Shown here: positions 35,387-44,441 of the stretch, one piece after another
Layout of the letters: the number at the start of each line of letters is the position of its first letter
Position numbering within the stretch: position 1 is the first letter of the stretch
Assembly: GCF_003626695.1 (NCBI RefSeq)
Contig: NZ_RBAH01000038.1
Span: forward strand, 1-60,748
DNA length: 60,748 bases
DNA from: Paenibacillus ginsengarvi
GTDB taxonomy: Bacteria; Bacillota; Bacilli; Paenibacillales; NBRC-103111
Reading direction: 5' to 3'
Position numbers and translations under genes: made by a program
The notes under the pieces: model-generated
Told to the model about the DNA's origin: nothing
Databases searched by the model: none
The model's input: the letters and a program-made list of their open reading frames with translations, nothing else

Positions 35387-35521
35387 AGTGAGCGTTGGTC
35401 TGTGACGTCGCGATGATGCGAGAGGTTGCTGACACACCCGGCCCCTTTGCCATGGTGGGATGTCAGGGGATTTTCGCGGAGTATGTCCGATACAAATTGG
35501 GCGATAAAAGGAGGGAACAGT

Positions 35522-35830
35522 ATGGCAAAGCAAAAGATTCGTATCCGCTTGAAGGCTTACGATCACAGAGTGCTCGATCAATCCGCAGAAAAAATCGTCG
35601 AAACGGCGAAACGTTCCGGTGCAGGTGTATCCGGTCCGATTCCACTTCCGACGGAAAAGCAAATCATTACGATTTTGCGCGCGGTACACAAGTACAAGGA
35701 TTCCAGAGAACAGTTCGAAATGCGCACACATAAGCGTCTGATCGACATCGTGAATCCGACTCCGCAAACGGTCGATGCTTTGATGCGTCTCGATCTGCCA
35801 TCCGGTGTAGATATCGAAATCAAGCTGTAA
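35522..35830 (+). CDS. rpsJ: 30S ribosomal protein S10 (NusE)
   Basis: A 102-residue protein, the standard length, starting MAKQKIRIRLKAYDH behind AAAGGAGGG. It has roles in 30S assembly and, with NusB, in antitermination of rRNA operons. An upstream open frame to 35426 is leader, not protein. First gene of the S10 operon. Confidence 0.97.
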   Translation: MAKQKIRIRLKAYDHRVLDQSAEKIVETAKRSGAGVSGPIPLPTEKQIITILRAVHKYKDSREQFEMRTHKRLIDIVNPTPQTVDALMRLDLPSGVDIEIKL

Positions 35831-35867
35831 TAAAAACATGCATTAGCAGAAGAAAAGAGGTGTCAAC

Positions 35868-36494
35868 ATGAAAGGTATCTTAGGAAAAAAGCTGGGCATG
35901 ACTCAGTTGTTCGCCACAGACGGTACGGTTACTCCGGTAACAGTTATCCAAGTAGGCCCTTGCGTCGTACTGCAAAAGAAAGACCAGGATAACGACGGCT
36001 ACGAAGCGATCCAAATCGGCTTCGACGATGCGAAAGAAAAGAACTCTACGAAACCTGCACTTGGCCATGTCAAGAAAGCAGGCACCGGACCTAAGCGCTA
36101 CATTAAAGAGATTCGTGGCGCAAACCTGAGCGAGTATGAAGTTGGCCAGGAACTCAAAGCCGATCTCTTCGCCGAAGGCGAGTATGTTGACGTGACGGGA
36201 ACTTCCAAAGGTAAAGGTACAGCCGGTGCAATTAAACGTTGGGGCTTCTCCCGCGGACCGATGGCTCACGGCTCGAAATATCATCGCGGCGCAGGCTCTC
36301 AAGCTATTGCCCGTACAAGTAACAAAGTGCCGAAAGGCAAAAAGAATGCCGGTCGTATGGGAAACGAAACGATTACGATCCAAAAGCTGCAAGTTGTGAA
36401 AGTCGATGCGGACCGCAACGTCATTCTGGTTAAAGGCTCCATTCCGGGACCTAGAAACAGCTATGTCAGCGTGAAGTCGACTATCAAGCAATAA
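35868..36494 (+). CDS. rplC: 50S ribosomal protein L3
   Basis: A 208-residue protein (KGILGKKLGMTQLF; GFSRGPMAHGSKYHR). The central extension reaches the peptidyl transferase centre. RBS AAAGAGGTG. Second gene of the S10 operon, with the normal order S10-L3-L4-L23-L2. Confidence 0.97.
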   Translation: MKGILGKKLGMTQLFATDGTVTPVTVIQVGPCVVLQKKDQDNDGYEAIQIGFDDAKEKNSTKPALGHVKKAGTGPKRYIKEIRGANLSEYEVGQELKADLFAEGEYVDVTGTSKGKGTAGAIKRWGFSRGPMAHGSKYHRGAGSQAIARTSNKVPKGKKNAGRMGNETITIQKLQVVKVDADRNVILVKGSIPGPRNSYVSVKSTIKQ

Positions 36495-36518
36495 GATAGC
36501 AGGAAAGGAGGAACAAAC

Positions 36519-37142
36519 ATGCCAAAAGTAGCACTGTTTAACGTTAGCGGAGCACAAGTGGGCGAAGTGGAATTGGCGGACGCAGTATTCGGCATCGAAC
36601 CGAATAAGTTCGTTGTTCATTCCGCAGTTGTACTGCAGCAAGCTTCCCAGCGTCAAGGCACGCACAAAACGAAGGGCCGTTCGGAAGTTCGTGGCGGCGG
36701 CCGCAAACCTTGGAAACAAAAAGGAACGGGCCGCGCTCGTCAAGGCAGCATCCGCTCTCCGCAATGGAAAGGCGGCGGCGTCGTATTCGGACCGACTCCT
36801 CGCAGCTATGGCTTCAAATTGCCTAAGAAAGTTCGTCGTCTTGCGATCAAATCCGTGCTTTCGTCGAAAGTAATCGACAGCGAAATCATCGTTCTCGATG
36901 GACTGTCTCTGGCAGCGCCTAAGACGAAGGAGTTTGTCGCGATCTTGAACAACCTGAAAGTCGAGCGTAAAGCTTTGGTTGTTACCGGCAGCTATGATGA
37001 CAATGTAGCCCTGTCCACTCGTAATATTCCTGGCGTGAAATTCGTTTCTGCCGAAGGGATTAACGTACTTGACGTGCTCGCGCACGACAAGCTGATCATT
37101 ACGAGGGATGCAGTTCAGAAAGTAGAGGAGGTGCTTGCGTAA
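36519..37142 (+). CDS. rplD: 50S ribosomal protein L4
   Basis: A 207-residue protein. The extended loop (KTKGRSEVRGGGRKPWKQKG) that lines the exit tunnel and shapes macrolide binding is intact. In E. coli L4 represses the S10 operon; Firmicutes control is less clear. Its stop overlaps the rplW start by one base. Confidence 0.97.
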   Translation: MPKVALFNVSGAQVGEVELADAVFGIEPNKFVVHSAVVLQQASQRQGTHKTKGRSEVRGGGRKPWKQKGTGRARQGSIRSPQWKGGGVVFGPTPRSYGFKLPKKVRRLAIKSVLSSKVIDSEIIVLDGLSLAAPKTKEFVAILNNLKVERKALVVTGSYDDNVALSTRNIPGVKFVSAEGINVLDVLAHDKLIITRDAVQKVEEVLA

Positions 37143-37432
37143 TGAAGAACCCACGCGATATTATCAAGCGCCCGATTATTTCGGAGAAGTCCAGCGATTT
37201 GATGGCTGCTAACACTTATGTGTTCGAAGTCGACAAACGTGCGAATAAAACGGAAATCAAATTGGCGATTCAAGAAATTTTCAAAGTGAAAGTCGAGAAA
37301 GTGAACACGATGGTCGTTCCAGCCAAACCGAAACGTTATGGCCGTTACAACGGATATACGTCGGAATGGAAAAAAGCGATCGTATCTTTGGGTAAAGACA
37401 GCAAGCCGTTGGAATTTTTTGAGACGGTTTAA
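37142..37432 (+). CDS. rplW: 50S ribosomal protein L23
   Basis: A 96-residue protein (NPRDIIKRPIISEKSSDLM; MVVPAKPKRYGRYNG). It lies at the tunnel exit and docks trigger factor and SRP. Translation is coupled to rplD through a TAATG overlap. Confidence 0.96.
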   Translation: MKNPRDIIKRPIISEKSSDLMAANTYVFEVDKRANKTEIKLAIQEIFKVKVEKVNTMVVPAKPKRYGRYNGYTSEWKKAIVSLGKDSKPLEFFETV

Positions 37433-37458
37433 TTTTATGAAGCAAGGAGGGAAACAGC

Positions 37459-38289
37459 GTGCCTATCAAATCGTTTAAGCCGACTTCGCCGTCCAAACGG
37501 CAAATGACGGTTTCTACTTTCGAAGAGATTACGGCCTCCCAGCCGGAGAAGTCCTTGCTTGCTCCGCTTAAAGGGAAAGCCGGCCGTAACAACCAAGGTA
37601 AAATCACGGTTCGCCATCAAGGCGGCGGACATAAACGCAAATACCGGATTATCGATTTTAAACGCAACAAGGATGGAATACCAGGTCGCGTTGCTACAAT
37701 CGAGTATGATCCGAACCGTACGGCTAACATTGCGCTGATCAACTACGCTGACGGTGAAAAACGCTACATTCTTTCGCCTAAAGGGTTGAAAGTCGGCGAT
37801 ACGGTTTACTCCGGTCCTGAATCGGACATCAAGATCGGCAACGCACTGCCGCTTGAGAACATTCCGGTAGGTTCGGTTATCCACAACATTGAGCTGAGGC
37901 CTGGCAAAGGCGGACAATTGGTTCGCGCTGCAGGAACGAGCGCTCAATTGCTTGGTAAAGAAGGCGAGTATGTTTCGCTTCGTTTGTCCTCGGGTGAAAT
38001 GCGCCGCATTTTGAAAGTATGCCGCGCGACGATCGGTTCCGTAGGTAACGAAGACCATGAGCTTATCAACGTTGGTAAAGCAGGACGCAACCGTTGGCTC
38101 GGCAAACGCCCGACCGTTCGCGGTGTCGTCATGAACCCAGTTGATCACCCGCACGGCGGTGGTGAAGGCCGCGCTCCAATCGGACGCAAATCGCCTATGT
38201 CGCCTTGGGGCAAGCCTACGCTCGGATACAAAACGCGCAAGAAGAAAAAAGCGTCCAACAAGTACATTATCCGTCGCCGCACGAAATAA
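37459..38289 (+). CDS. rplB: 50S ribosomal protein L2
   Basis: A 276-residue protein. The C-terminal PVDHPHGGGEGRAPIGRKSP contains the conserved histidine close to the peptidyl transferase centre. GTG start behind AAGGAGGG. Needed for subunit joining and peptide-bond formation. Confidence 0.97.
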   Translation: MPIKSFKPTSPSKRQMTVSTFEEITASQPEKSLLAPLKGKAGRNNQGKITVRHQGGGHKRKYRIIDFKRNKDGIPGRVATIEYDPNRTANIALINYADGEKRYILSPKGLKVGDTVYSGPESDIKIGNALPLENIPVGSVIHNIELRPGKGGQLVRAAGTSAQLLGKEGEYVSLRLSSGEMRRILKVCRATIGSVGNEDHELINVGKAGRNRWLGKRPTVRGVVMNPVDHPHGGGEGRAPIGRKSPMSPWGKPTLGYKTRKKKKASNKYIIRRRTK

Positions 38290-38329
38290 GGACGGAACGT
38301 CTCGATTGGATGAAAGGAGGATTTCGTAA

Positions 38330-38602
38330 ATGGGCCGCAGTTTGAAAAAAGGACCTTTCGTGGACGGATACCTGCTGAAAAAAGTAGAGGCCGTCGGACA
38401 GAAAAAAATGGTCATCAAGACTTGGTCTCGCCGCTCGACCATTTTCCCGCAATTCATCGGGCATACGTTCGCCGTATACGACGGCAGAAAGCACGTGCCG
38501 GTTTATGTGACGGAGGATATGGTAGGACATAAGCTCGGCGAATTCGCGCCGACGCGTACGTATAAAGGGCATGACGATGACAAGAAAACCGGCAAGCGGT
38601 AA
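38330..38602 (+). CDS. rpsS: 30S ribosomal protein S19
   Basis: A 90-residue protein (GRSLKKGPFVDGYLLKK; VGHKLGEFAPTRTYKGH), two residues shorter than the B. subtilis form, with a short charged tail. It binds the 30S head with S13 and contacts A-site tRNA. RBS AAAGGAGG. Confidence 0.96.
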   Translation: MGRSLKKGPFVDGYLLKKVEAVGQKKMVIKTWSRRSTIFPQFIGHTFAVYDGRKHVPVYVTEDMVGHKLGEFAPTRTYKGHDDDKKTGKR

Positions 38603-38639
38603 TTGAGAATAACCTGATGTTTGGAGAGGAGGTACTTCC

Positions 38640-38972
38640 ATGCAAGCAAAGGCACATGCGAATCATATTCGCATCGCTCCTCGTAAAGTGCGACTCGTGA
38701 TCGACTTGATTCGAGGCAAGAATGTTGGCGATGCCGTCGCCATTCTGCGCAATACGCCGCGTTCCGCGTCTCCGGTAGTGGAGAAGCTGCTCAACTCGGC
38801 GATCGCCAATGCCGAGCACAACTTCTCGCTTGACCCTAATAAGCTGGTTGTTGCTGAAGCATACGTGAACCAAGGTCCTACATTGAAACGTATTCGTCCG
38901 CGTTCGCAAGGACGGGCATTCAAGATTTTGAAGCGGACCAGCCACATTACGCTCGTGGTATCTGAAAAATAA
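38640..38972 (+). CDS. rplV: 50S ribosomal protein L22
   Basis: A 110-residue protein. The tunnel-lining beta hairpin (LKRIRPRSQGRAFKILKRTSH) is normal, so no macrolide-resistance insertion or deletion is seen. RBS GAGAGGAGG. 14 bases before rpsC. Confidence 0.96.
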   Translation: MQAKAHANHIRIAPRKVRLVIDLIRGKNVGDAVAILRNTPRSASPVVEKLLNSAIANAEHNFSLDPNKLVVAEAYVNQGPTLKRIRPRSQGRAFKILKRTSHITLVVSEK

Positions 38973-38986
38973 GGGAGGGATAAAGT

Positions 38987-39649
38987 GTGGGTCAAAAGGT
39001 AAGCCCAATAGGCCTCAGAATTGGTGTTATCCGCGATTGGGAATCCAAATGGTATGCCGATAAAGAGTTCGGCACGCTCCTGATGGAAGACGTCAAAATT
39101 CGCGAGTACTTGAAAAACAAGCTGAAAGATTCGGCAGTTTCTCATATCGATATCGAACGTGCGGCTAACCGCGTCAACGTCACGATTCATACGGCCAAGC
39201 CTGGTATGGTAATCGGTAAAGGCGGCGCAGAAGTCGAAGTGATCCGCAATACTATCGCTTCGATGTCCGGCAAAAAAGTTCATATTAACATTGCCGAAAT
39301 CAAAAATCCGGAGCTCGACGCAGTCCTCGTTGCCGAAAGCATCGCTCAACAGCTGGAACGCCGCATTTCGTTCCGCCGCGCGATGAAACAAGCGATTCAA
39401 CGGACGATGAGAGCAGGAGCGAAAGGAATCAAGACTGGCGTAAGCGGTCGTCTGGGCGGCGCGGAAATTGCTCGGAGCGAAGGCTACAGCGAAGGTACGG
39501 TTCCTCTTCACACGCTTCGTGCGGATATTGATTACGGAACGGCGGAAGCACATACGACTTACGGACGGATCGGCGTTAAAGTCTGGATCTATCGCGGAGA
39601 AGTACTTCCGGCAGCGAAGAAAAAGGACGCTAAGGAAGGAGGAAACTAA
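38987..39649 (+). CDS. rpsC: 30S ribosomal protein S3
   Basis: A 220-residue protein with an N-terminal KH type II domain (GMVIGKGGAEVEVIRN) and a C-terminal domain (GRLGGAEIARSEGYSEG). It surrounds the mRNA entry channel and helps the ribosome helicase. GTG start behind GGGAGGG. The rplP ribosome-binding site lies in its last codons. Confidence 0.97.
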   Translation: MGQKVSPIGLRIGVIRDWESKWYADKEFGTLLMEDVKIREYLKNKLKDSAVSHIDIERAANRVNVTIHTAKPGMVIGKGGAEVEVIRNTIASMSGKKVHINIAEIKNPELDAVLVAESIAQQLERRISFRRAMKQAIQRTMRAGAKGIKTGVSGRLGGAEIARSEGYSEGTVPLHTLRADIDYGTAEAHTTYGRIGVKVWIYRGEVLPAAKKKDAKEGGN

Positions 39650-39651
39650 TC

Positions 39652-40089
39652 ATGTTGTTGCCTAAACGCGTCAAACACCGCAAGGAGCAACGCGGTAATA
39701 TGAAAGGCCGCGCCAAAGGCGGCACGGACATCGCGTTCGGCGAATACGGATTGCAGGCTCTTGAGCCGGCTTGGGTAACCAACCGTCAAATCGAGGCAGC
39801 CCGTATCGCCATGACCCGTTACATCAAACGGGGCGGTAAAGTATGGATTAAAATTTTTCCTTCCAAGCCGATCACGCAAAAGCCTCTCGAGGTTCGGATG
39901 GGTAGCGGTAAAGGTAACGTCGAGAAATGGGTTGCTGTTGTAAAGCCAGGTAAAATTTTGTTCGAACTGGCTGGGGTGAGCGAAGAAATTGCTCGCGAAG
40001 CGATGCGTCTTGCTTCCCACAAGCTCCCGATCAAGACGAAATTTGTGAAACGTGAAGAAGTGGGTGGTGAAGCAAATGAAAGCCAGTGA
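39652..40089 (+). CDS. rplP: 50S ribosomal protein L16
   Basis: A 145-residue protein (LLPKRVKHRKEQRGNMKGRA; MGSGKGNVEKWVAVVKPG). It organises the A-site tRNA elbow region of 23S rRNA. It starts 2 bases after rpsC and overlaps rpmC by 14 bases. Confidence 0.97.
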   Translation: MLLPKRVKHRKEQRGNMKGRAKGGTDIAFGEYGLQALEPAWVTNRQIEAARIAMTRYIKRGGKVWIKIFPSKPITQKPLEVRMGSGKGNVEKWVAVVKPGKILFELAGVSEEIAREAMRLASHKLPIKTKFVKREEVGGEANESQ

Positions 40090-40273
40090 ATTTCGCAACC
40101 TGACCACTGCTGAAATCGAGCAAAAGATTTCCGGATTTAAGGAAGAGTTGTTCAACCTCCGTTTTCAATTGGCGACGGGCCAACTGGACAATCCGATTCG
40201 ACTTCGTGAGCTTCGCAAGGAGATTGCCCGCGCGAAGACGATCATTCGTGAACGAGAACTCGGGATTAGCTAA
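40076..40273 (+). CDS. rpmC: 50S ribosomal protein L29
   Basis: A 65-residue two-helix protein (MKASEFRNLTTAEIEQKI; FNLRFQLATGQLDNP). Located near the tunnel exit beside L23. ATG 40076 lies inside the end of rplP, behind GGGTGGTGAAG; the in-frame ATG at 40052 is too far upstream for the family. Confidence 0.95.
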   Translation: MKASEFRNLTTAEIEQKISGFKEELFNLRFQLATGQLDNPIRLRELRKEIARAKTIIRERELGIS

Positions 40274-40329
40274 CACGATGCAAATTTCATGAAAGAAATT
40301 TGTCATCACATTTGAGAGGAGGGCAATCC

Positions 40330-40593
40330 ATGGAACAACGCAACGAACGCAAAGTGCAGATCGGTAAAGTCGTAAGCGACAAAATGGACAAAACGATCGT
40401 TGTCGCCGTAGAGACTTACAAGAAGCACAGCCTGTACCACAAACGTATCAAGTATACGAAAAAGTTCAAGGCTCACGACGAAAACAACGAAGCGAAAATC
40501 GGCGATACGGTTAAAATCATGGAGACTCGTCCGCTGTCGAAAGACAAACGGTTCAGACTCGTGGAAATCGTCGAAAAAGCGGTCCTTGTATAA
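40330..40593 (+). CDS. rpsQ: 30S ribosomal protein S17
   Basis: An 87-residue OB-fold protein (QIGKVVSDKMDKTIVVAVE; GDTVKIMETRPLSKDKRF). A primary binder of the 16S 5' domain. ATG 40330 follows GAGAGGAGGGC. The interval from rpmC is 56 bases. Confidence 0.96.
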   Translation: MEQRNERKVQIGKVVSDKMDKTIVVAVETYKKHSLYHKRIKYTKKFKAHDENNEAKIGDTVKIMETRPLSKDKRFRLVEIVEKAVLV

Positions 40594-40632
40594 ATCGGAC
40601 GGAAGCATATATTTTGAAAGGAGGGCACTTCG

Positions 40633-41001
40633 ATGATCCAACCATTTACACGACTGAATTCCGCTGACAATTCCGGCGCCAAGCAGCTGATGTGTATCCG
40701 CGTTCTGGGTGGTACCGGCCGTCGCGTAGGAGCGATTGGCGATCTGATCATTTGCTCCGTGAAAGAAGCAACACCAGGCGGCGTTGTCAAGAAAGGCGAC
40801 GTTGTCAAGGCTGTTATCGTTCGTACGAAAAGCGCTGCTCGTCGTAAAGACGGCTCGTACATTCGTTTCGACGAAAATGCCGCTGTAATCGTGAAGGACG
40901 ACAAAAGCCCGCGCGGAACCCGTATTTTTGGCCCAGTCGCCCGTGAACTTCGCGATAAAGATTATATGAAAATCGTATCCCTGGCACCGGAAGTTATCTG
41001 A
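40633..41001 (+). CDS. rplN: 50S ribosomal protein L14
   Basis: A 122-residue protein (MIQPFTRLNSADNSGAK; KKGDVVKAVIVRTK). It forms intersubunit bridges B5/B8 and is the target of the silencing factor RsfS. RBS AAAGGAGGG. First gene of the spc part of the cluster. Confidence 0.97.
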   Translation: MIQPFTRLNSADNSGAKQLMCIRVLGGTGRRVGAIGDLIICSVKEATPGGVVKKGDVVKAVIVRTKSAARRKDGSYIRFDENAAVIVKDDKSPRGTRIFGPVARELRDKDYMKIVSLAPEVI

Positions 41002-41050
41002 TCGGCTCCAGCGAGATTGCTAATTGGCAAGTATTGGAGGTGTAACGAAG

Positions 41051-41404
41051 ATGCCGAAAGCGAAAAAACAGCTTGAGTCGCATAACAATAAGCTGCATGT
41101 GAAAAAAGAAGATACGGTAATCGTCATTACCGGTAAAGATAAAGGCAAAAAAGGTCGCGTTATTGCCGCTTATCCCCGTGAAAATCGCGTTCTTGTAGAA
41201 GGCGTGAACATGGTGAAGAAGCATCAAAAACCGAACCAGCAAAACCCGCAAGGCGGAATCCTGACGCAGGAAGCTCCGATTCACGTGTCCAACGTGATGC
41301 TGCTCGACCCGAAAAGCGGACAACCGACTCGCGTCGGCTACAAAGTACTGGATAACGGTACTAAAGTACGCGTAGCGAAAAAATCGGGCGAAGTGATCGA
41401 CTAA
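41051..41404 (+). CDS. rplX: 50S ribosomal protein L24
   Basis: A 117-residue KOW-domain protein (VKKEDTVIVITGKDKGKKGRV), an early assembly initiator. ATG 41051 follows GGAGGTGTAACG; an upstream in-frame start at 41024 does not fit the family. The length is slightly above the 103 residues of B. subtilis, due to an N-terminal extension (PKAKKQLESHNN). Confidence 0.95.
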   Translation: MPKAKKQLESHNNKLHVKKEDTVIVITGKDKGKKGRVIAAYPRENRVLVEGVNMVKKHQKPNQQNPQGGILTQEAPIHVSNVMLLDPKSGQPTRVGYKVLDNGTKVRVAKKSGEVID

Positions 41405-41435
41405 TTATTCCGTTTAGAAAGGAGGTCCATCCTGA

Positions 41436-41978
41436 ATGGCAACAAGAATGAAAGATCGTTTCCTGAACGAAGTAACTCCTGCTCTGATGCAGAAGTTTAA
41501 CTATACGACTGTCATGCAAGTGCCGAAAATCGAGAAAGTCGTCATCAATATGGGTGTCGGCGATGCGGTAGGCAACTCGAAAGTAATCGACACGGCCGTT
41601 AACGATATGCAAATTATCGCGGGTCAAAAACCGGTTGTAACGCGTGCGAAAAATTCGATTGCAGGCTTTAAAGTTCGTGAGAACATGCCGATCGGGGTTA
41701 AAGTAACACTTCGCGGCGATCGCATGTATTACTTCCTCGACAAGCTGTTCAACATCGCTTTGCCTCGCGTACGCGACTTCCACGGCGTATCGAAGAAAGC
41801 GTTCGACGGACGCGGCAACTACACGCTCGGAATCAAGGAACAACTCATTTTCCCTGAAATCGAGTATGACAAAGTTGACAAAGTTCGCGGTATGGACATC
41901 GTTATCGTCACCACTGCCAAAACGGACGAAGAATCTCGCGAGCTGCTCGAACAACTCGGGATGCCGTTCGTGAAATAA
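41436..41978 (+). CDS. rplE: 50S ribosomal protein L5
   Basis: A 180-residue protein (RMKDRFLNEVTPALMQKF; RDFHGVSKKAFDGRGNYTLG). It binds 5S rRNA and contacts P-site tRNA and S13. RBS AAAGGAGGT. Confidence 0.97.
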   Translation: MATRMKDRFLNEVTPALMQKFNYTTVMQVPKIEKVVINMGVGDAVGNSKVIDTAVNDMQIIAGQKPVVTRAKNSIAGFKVRENMPIGVKVTLRGDRMYYFLDKLFNIALPRVRDFHGVSKKAFDGRGNYTLGIKEQLIFPEIEYDKVDKVRGMDIVIVTTAKTDEESRELLEQLGMPFVK

Positions 41979-42011
41979 GATCGGAAATCTGTAGAGTTCG
42001 GAGGTGTAACA

Positions 42012-42197
42012 GTGGCAAAAACTTCGATGATCATTAAGCAACAACGCAAACCGAAGTTCAAGGTTCAAGCTTATACGCGCTGCGAGCGTTGCGGTCGTCC
42101 GCACTCTGTACTGCGCAAGTTCAAAATTTGCCGTATCTGTTTCCGTGAATTGGCTTACAAAGGTCAAATTCCTGGTGTGAAAAAAGCAAGCTGGTAA
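42012..42197 (+). CDS. rpsN: 30S ribosomal protein S14, zinc-binding (type Z)
   Basis: A 61-residue form with an intact zinc knuckle: CERC and CRIC (Cys24, 27, 40, 43). The C+ form is the usual one in this cluster; a zinc-independent second copy may exist elsewhere. GTG start behind GGAGGTG. Sits between rplE and rpsH. Confidence 0.96.
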   Translation: MAKTSMIIKQQRKPKFKVQAYTRCERCGRPHSVLRKFKICRICFRELAYKGQIPGVKKASW

Positions 42198-42230
42198 TCA
42201 ACCCGTCTTTAGGAAGGAGGTTTGCAACTA

Positions 42231-42629
42231 ATGGTTATGTCAGATCCGATTGCAGATATGCTTACGCGCATTCGCAATGCAAACGTCGTGCGTCATGAAA
42301 CGGTAGAAGTTCCCGCTTCGAAAATCAAAAGAGAAATTGCTGAGATTTTGAAGAAAGAGGGCTTCATCCGCGACGCTGAATATATCGAAGACAGCAAACA
42401 AGGGATTATCCGTATGTTCCTGAAATACGGCCCGAATCAAGAACGCGTCATCACCGGCCTGAAACGCATCAGCAAACCGGGACTTCGCGTGTATGCGAAA
42501 AGCCAGGAAGTGCCGAAAGTTCTCGGCGGTCTCGGAATCGCCATCCTGTCGACGTCGAAAGGCCTGATGAGCGACAAGGATGCCCGCCACTCGAAAGCCG
42601 GCGGCGAAGTAATTTGCTACGTATGGTAA
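42231..42629 (+). CDS. rpsH: 30S ribosomal protein S8
   Basis: A 132-residue protein (DPIADMLTRIRNANVVRHE; STSKGLMSDKDARH). It binds the 16S central domain and in E. coli represses the spc operon. ATG 42231 (MVMSDP) lies 10 bases behind AGGAAGGAGG and matches the Bacillus start. Confidence 0.96.
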   Translation: MVMSDPIADMLTRIRNANVVRHETVEVPASKIKREIAEILKKEGFIRDAEYIEDSKQGIIRMFLKYGPNQERVITGLKRISKPGLRVYAKSQEVPKVLGGLGIAILSTSKGLMSDKDARHSKAGGEVICYVW

Positions 42630-42659
42630 TCTACATCTTGTAAGAATGGAGGTGTGACT

Positions 42660-43202
42660 ATGTCTCGTATCGGTCGCAAGCCCATAGCAATCCCTGCTGG
42701 GGTAAATGTCTCGCTCGATAACACGGTTATTACGGTAAAAGGCCCAAAAGGGACGCTGAGCCGTGAAGTTCATAAAGATATGAAAGTCGTTGTAGAAGAA
42801 GGCAACATTAATGTTGAACGTCCTTCCGACAACAAACTGCACCGTTCCCTTCACGGTACGACTCGCAGCGTCATCAACAATATGGTGGGCGGCGTAACGG
42901 AAGGTTACTCGAAGTCGCTTGATCTCGTAGGCGTCGGTTACCGCGCCAACAAAACAGGCAACAAGCTCGTTCTGAACGTGGGTTACTCCCATCCGGTCGA
43001 AATCGTTCCCGAGAACGGTATCGAATTCGAAGTTCCGACCAACACGAAAATTATCGTGAAGGGGATCGACAAGGAGCTTGTCGGAGCAACTGCTGCAAAA
43101 GTGCGTTCCGTCCGCGAGCCGGAGCCGTATAAAGGCAAAGGTATCAAGTACGAAAACGAACGGATTCTTCGCAAAGAAGGAAAAGCCGGCAAGAAGAAGT
43201 AA
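42660..43202 (+). CDS. rplF: 50S ribosomal protein L6
   Basis: A 180-residue protein of two similar domains (SRIGRKPIAIPAGVNV; C-terminal PEPYKGKGIKYENE). It lies near the sarcin-ricin loop at the factor site. ATG 42660 follows GGAGGTG. Confidence 0.97.
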   Translation: MSRIGRKPIAIPAGVNVSLDNTVITVKGPKGTLSREVHKDMKVVVEEGNINVERPSDNKLHRSLHGTTRSVINNMVGGVTEGYSKSLDLVGVGYRANKTGNKLVLNVGYSHPVEIVPENGIEFEVPTNTKIIVKGIDKELVGATAAKVRSVREPEPYKGKGIKYENERILRKEGKAGKKK

Positions 43203-43298
43203 GCTTCGCTTCCGGCTGCACGGTCCTTCAAGGATCGCTTAAACGACTAAGAAGCGCAGTCTAAGGCTTCTTGGCAGAAAGGAAGGAGTGAACACACG

Positions 43299-43667
43299 AT
43301 GATTACCAAAGGCGACAAGAACAAAGCCCGCCATAAAAGACATCTGCGCGTGCGCAAGAAAATCAGCGGCACGCAGGATCGTCCTCGCTTGAACATTTTC
43401 CGTTCCTCCAAGCATATGTACGCTCAACTCATCGACGATGTGAATGGAGTTACGCTTGCATCCGCATCGACGCAAGATAAGGAATTGAAAGAGCAAATCG
43501 AGAACGGCGGCAACATTGACGCAGCTCAAAAAGTCGGCGCTCTTGTAGCTCAGCGCGCAAAAGAAAAAGGAATCAGCGGAGTCGTATTCGACCGCGGCGG
43601 TTACTTGTACCACGGACGCGTTCAAGCACTCGCTGACGCAGCCCGCGAAGCAGGGCTCGAGTTCTAA
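43299..43667 (+). CDS. rplR: 50S ribosomal protein L18
   Basis: A 122-residue 5S-binding protein (ARHKRHLRVRKKISGTQDRPRL abbreviated here by its ends; VVFDRGGYLYHGRVQALADA). With L5 it brings 5S rRNA into the central protuberance. The preceding 96-base gap has no evident structure apart from the ribosome-binding site GAAAGGAAGGAG. Confidence 0.96.
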   Translation: MITKGDKNKARHKRHLRVRKKISGTQDRPRLNIFRSSKHMYAQLIDDVNGVTLASASTQDKELKEQIENGGNIDAAQKVGALVAQRAKEKGISGVVFDRGGYLYHGRVQALADAAREAGLEF

Positions 43668-43695
43668 TCGAGATCTTTAAAAGGAGGTAAACGAC

Positions 43696-44193
43696 TTGCG
43701 TGTAGATCCCAATACATTGGACCTGAAAGAAAAGCTGGTTAACCTGAACCGCGTTGCGAAAGTTGTTAAAGGCGGACGCCGTTTCAGCTTTAGCGCACTT
43801 GTCGTCGTTGGCGACGGCAACGGTTGGGTAGGCGCCGGTATCGGTAAAGCGGCGGAAGTGCCTGACGCGATTCGCAAAGGCATCGAAGACGCTAAGAAAA
43901 ACCTGATTCACGTACCGATCGTAGGCACTACGATCCCGCATCAGGTTATCGGCCGTTTCGGAGCTGGGCGCGTTTTGCTCAAGCCTGCTTCGAAAGGTAC
44001 GGGAGTTATTGCCGGAGGCCCTGTTCGTGCAGTTTTGGAACTGGCCGGAGTCGGCGACATTTTGACGAAATCGCTCGGATCTTCCAATTCCATTAACATG
44101 GTGAATGCGACTTTGGAAGGTTTGCAACGTTTGAAGCGGGCTGAAGATGTAGCTAAGCTTCGCGGCAAAACGGTTGAAGAGCTTCTCGGTTAA
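43696..44193 (+). CDS. rpsE: 30S ribosomal protein S5
   Basis: A 165-residue protein (VVKGGRRFSFSALVVVGDG; N-terminal double-stranded RNA-binding-like domain). The spectinomycin loop (near VKGGRR) is normal. The start is TTG at 43696, seven bases behind AAGGAGGT, matching the family N-terminus MRVDP. Confidence 0.96.
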   Translation: MRVDPNTLDLKEKLVNLNRVAKVVKGGRRFSFSALVVVGDGNGWVGAGIGKAAEVPDAIRKGIEDAKKNLIHVPIVGTTIPHQVIGRFGAGRVLLKPASKGTGVIAGGPVRAVLELAGVGDILTKSLGSSNSINMVNATLEGLQRLKRAEDVAKLRGKTVEELLG

Positions 44194-44207
44194 GGAGGTA
44201 AAAACCA

Positions 44208-44390
44208 GTGGCCAAGCAATTGCAAGTTACTCTCAAGCGCAGCTTGATCGGCCGCCCGGAAAGCCAACGCGTAACCGTTAGAACGCTCGGTTTGCGTAAG
44301 CTTCATCAGACGGTCGTTCATAACGACGCTCCGTCGATTCGCGGCATGATCAACCAAGTGATTCACTTGGTGGAAGTTAAAGAAGTATAA
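44208..44390 (+). CDS. rpmD: 50S ribosomal protein L30
   Basis: A 60-residue protein (AKQLQVTLKRSLIGRPESQR; LGLRKLHQTV). GTG start with TAAGGAGGT upstream. It lies on the surface near 5S rRNA. 14 bases after rpsE. Confidence 0.95.
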   Translation: MAKQLQVTLKRSLIGRPESQRVTVRTLGLRKLHQTVVHNDAPSIRGMINQVIHLVEVKEV

Positions 44391-44441
44391 GATACGGACA
44401 TCCCAGTTCGTTTTAACAAACTTGTTGAGGAGGTGCACCTG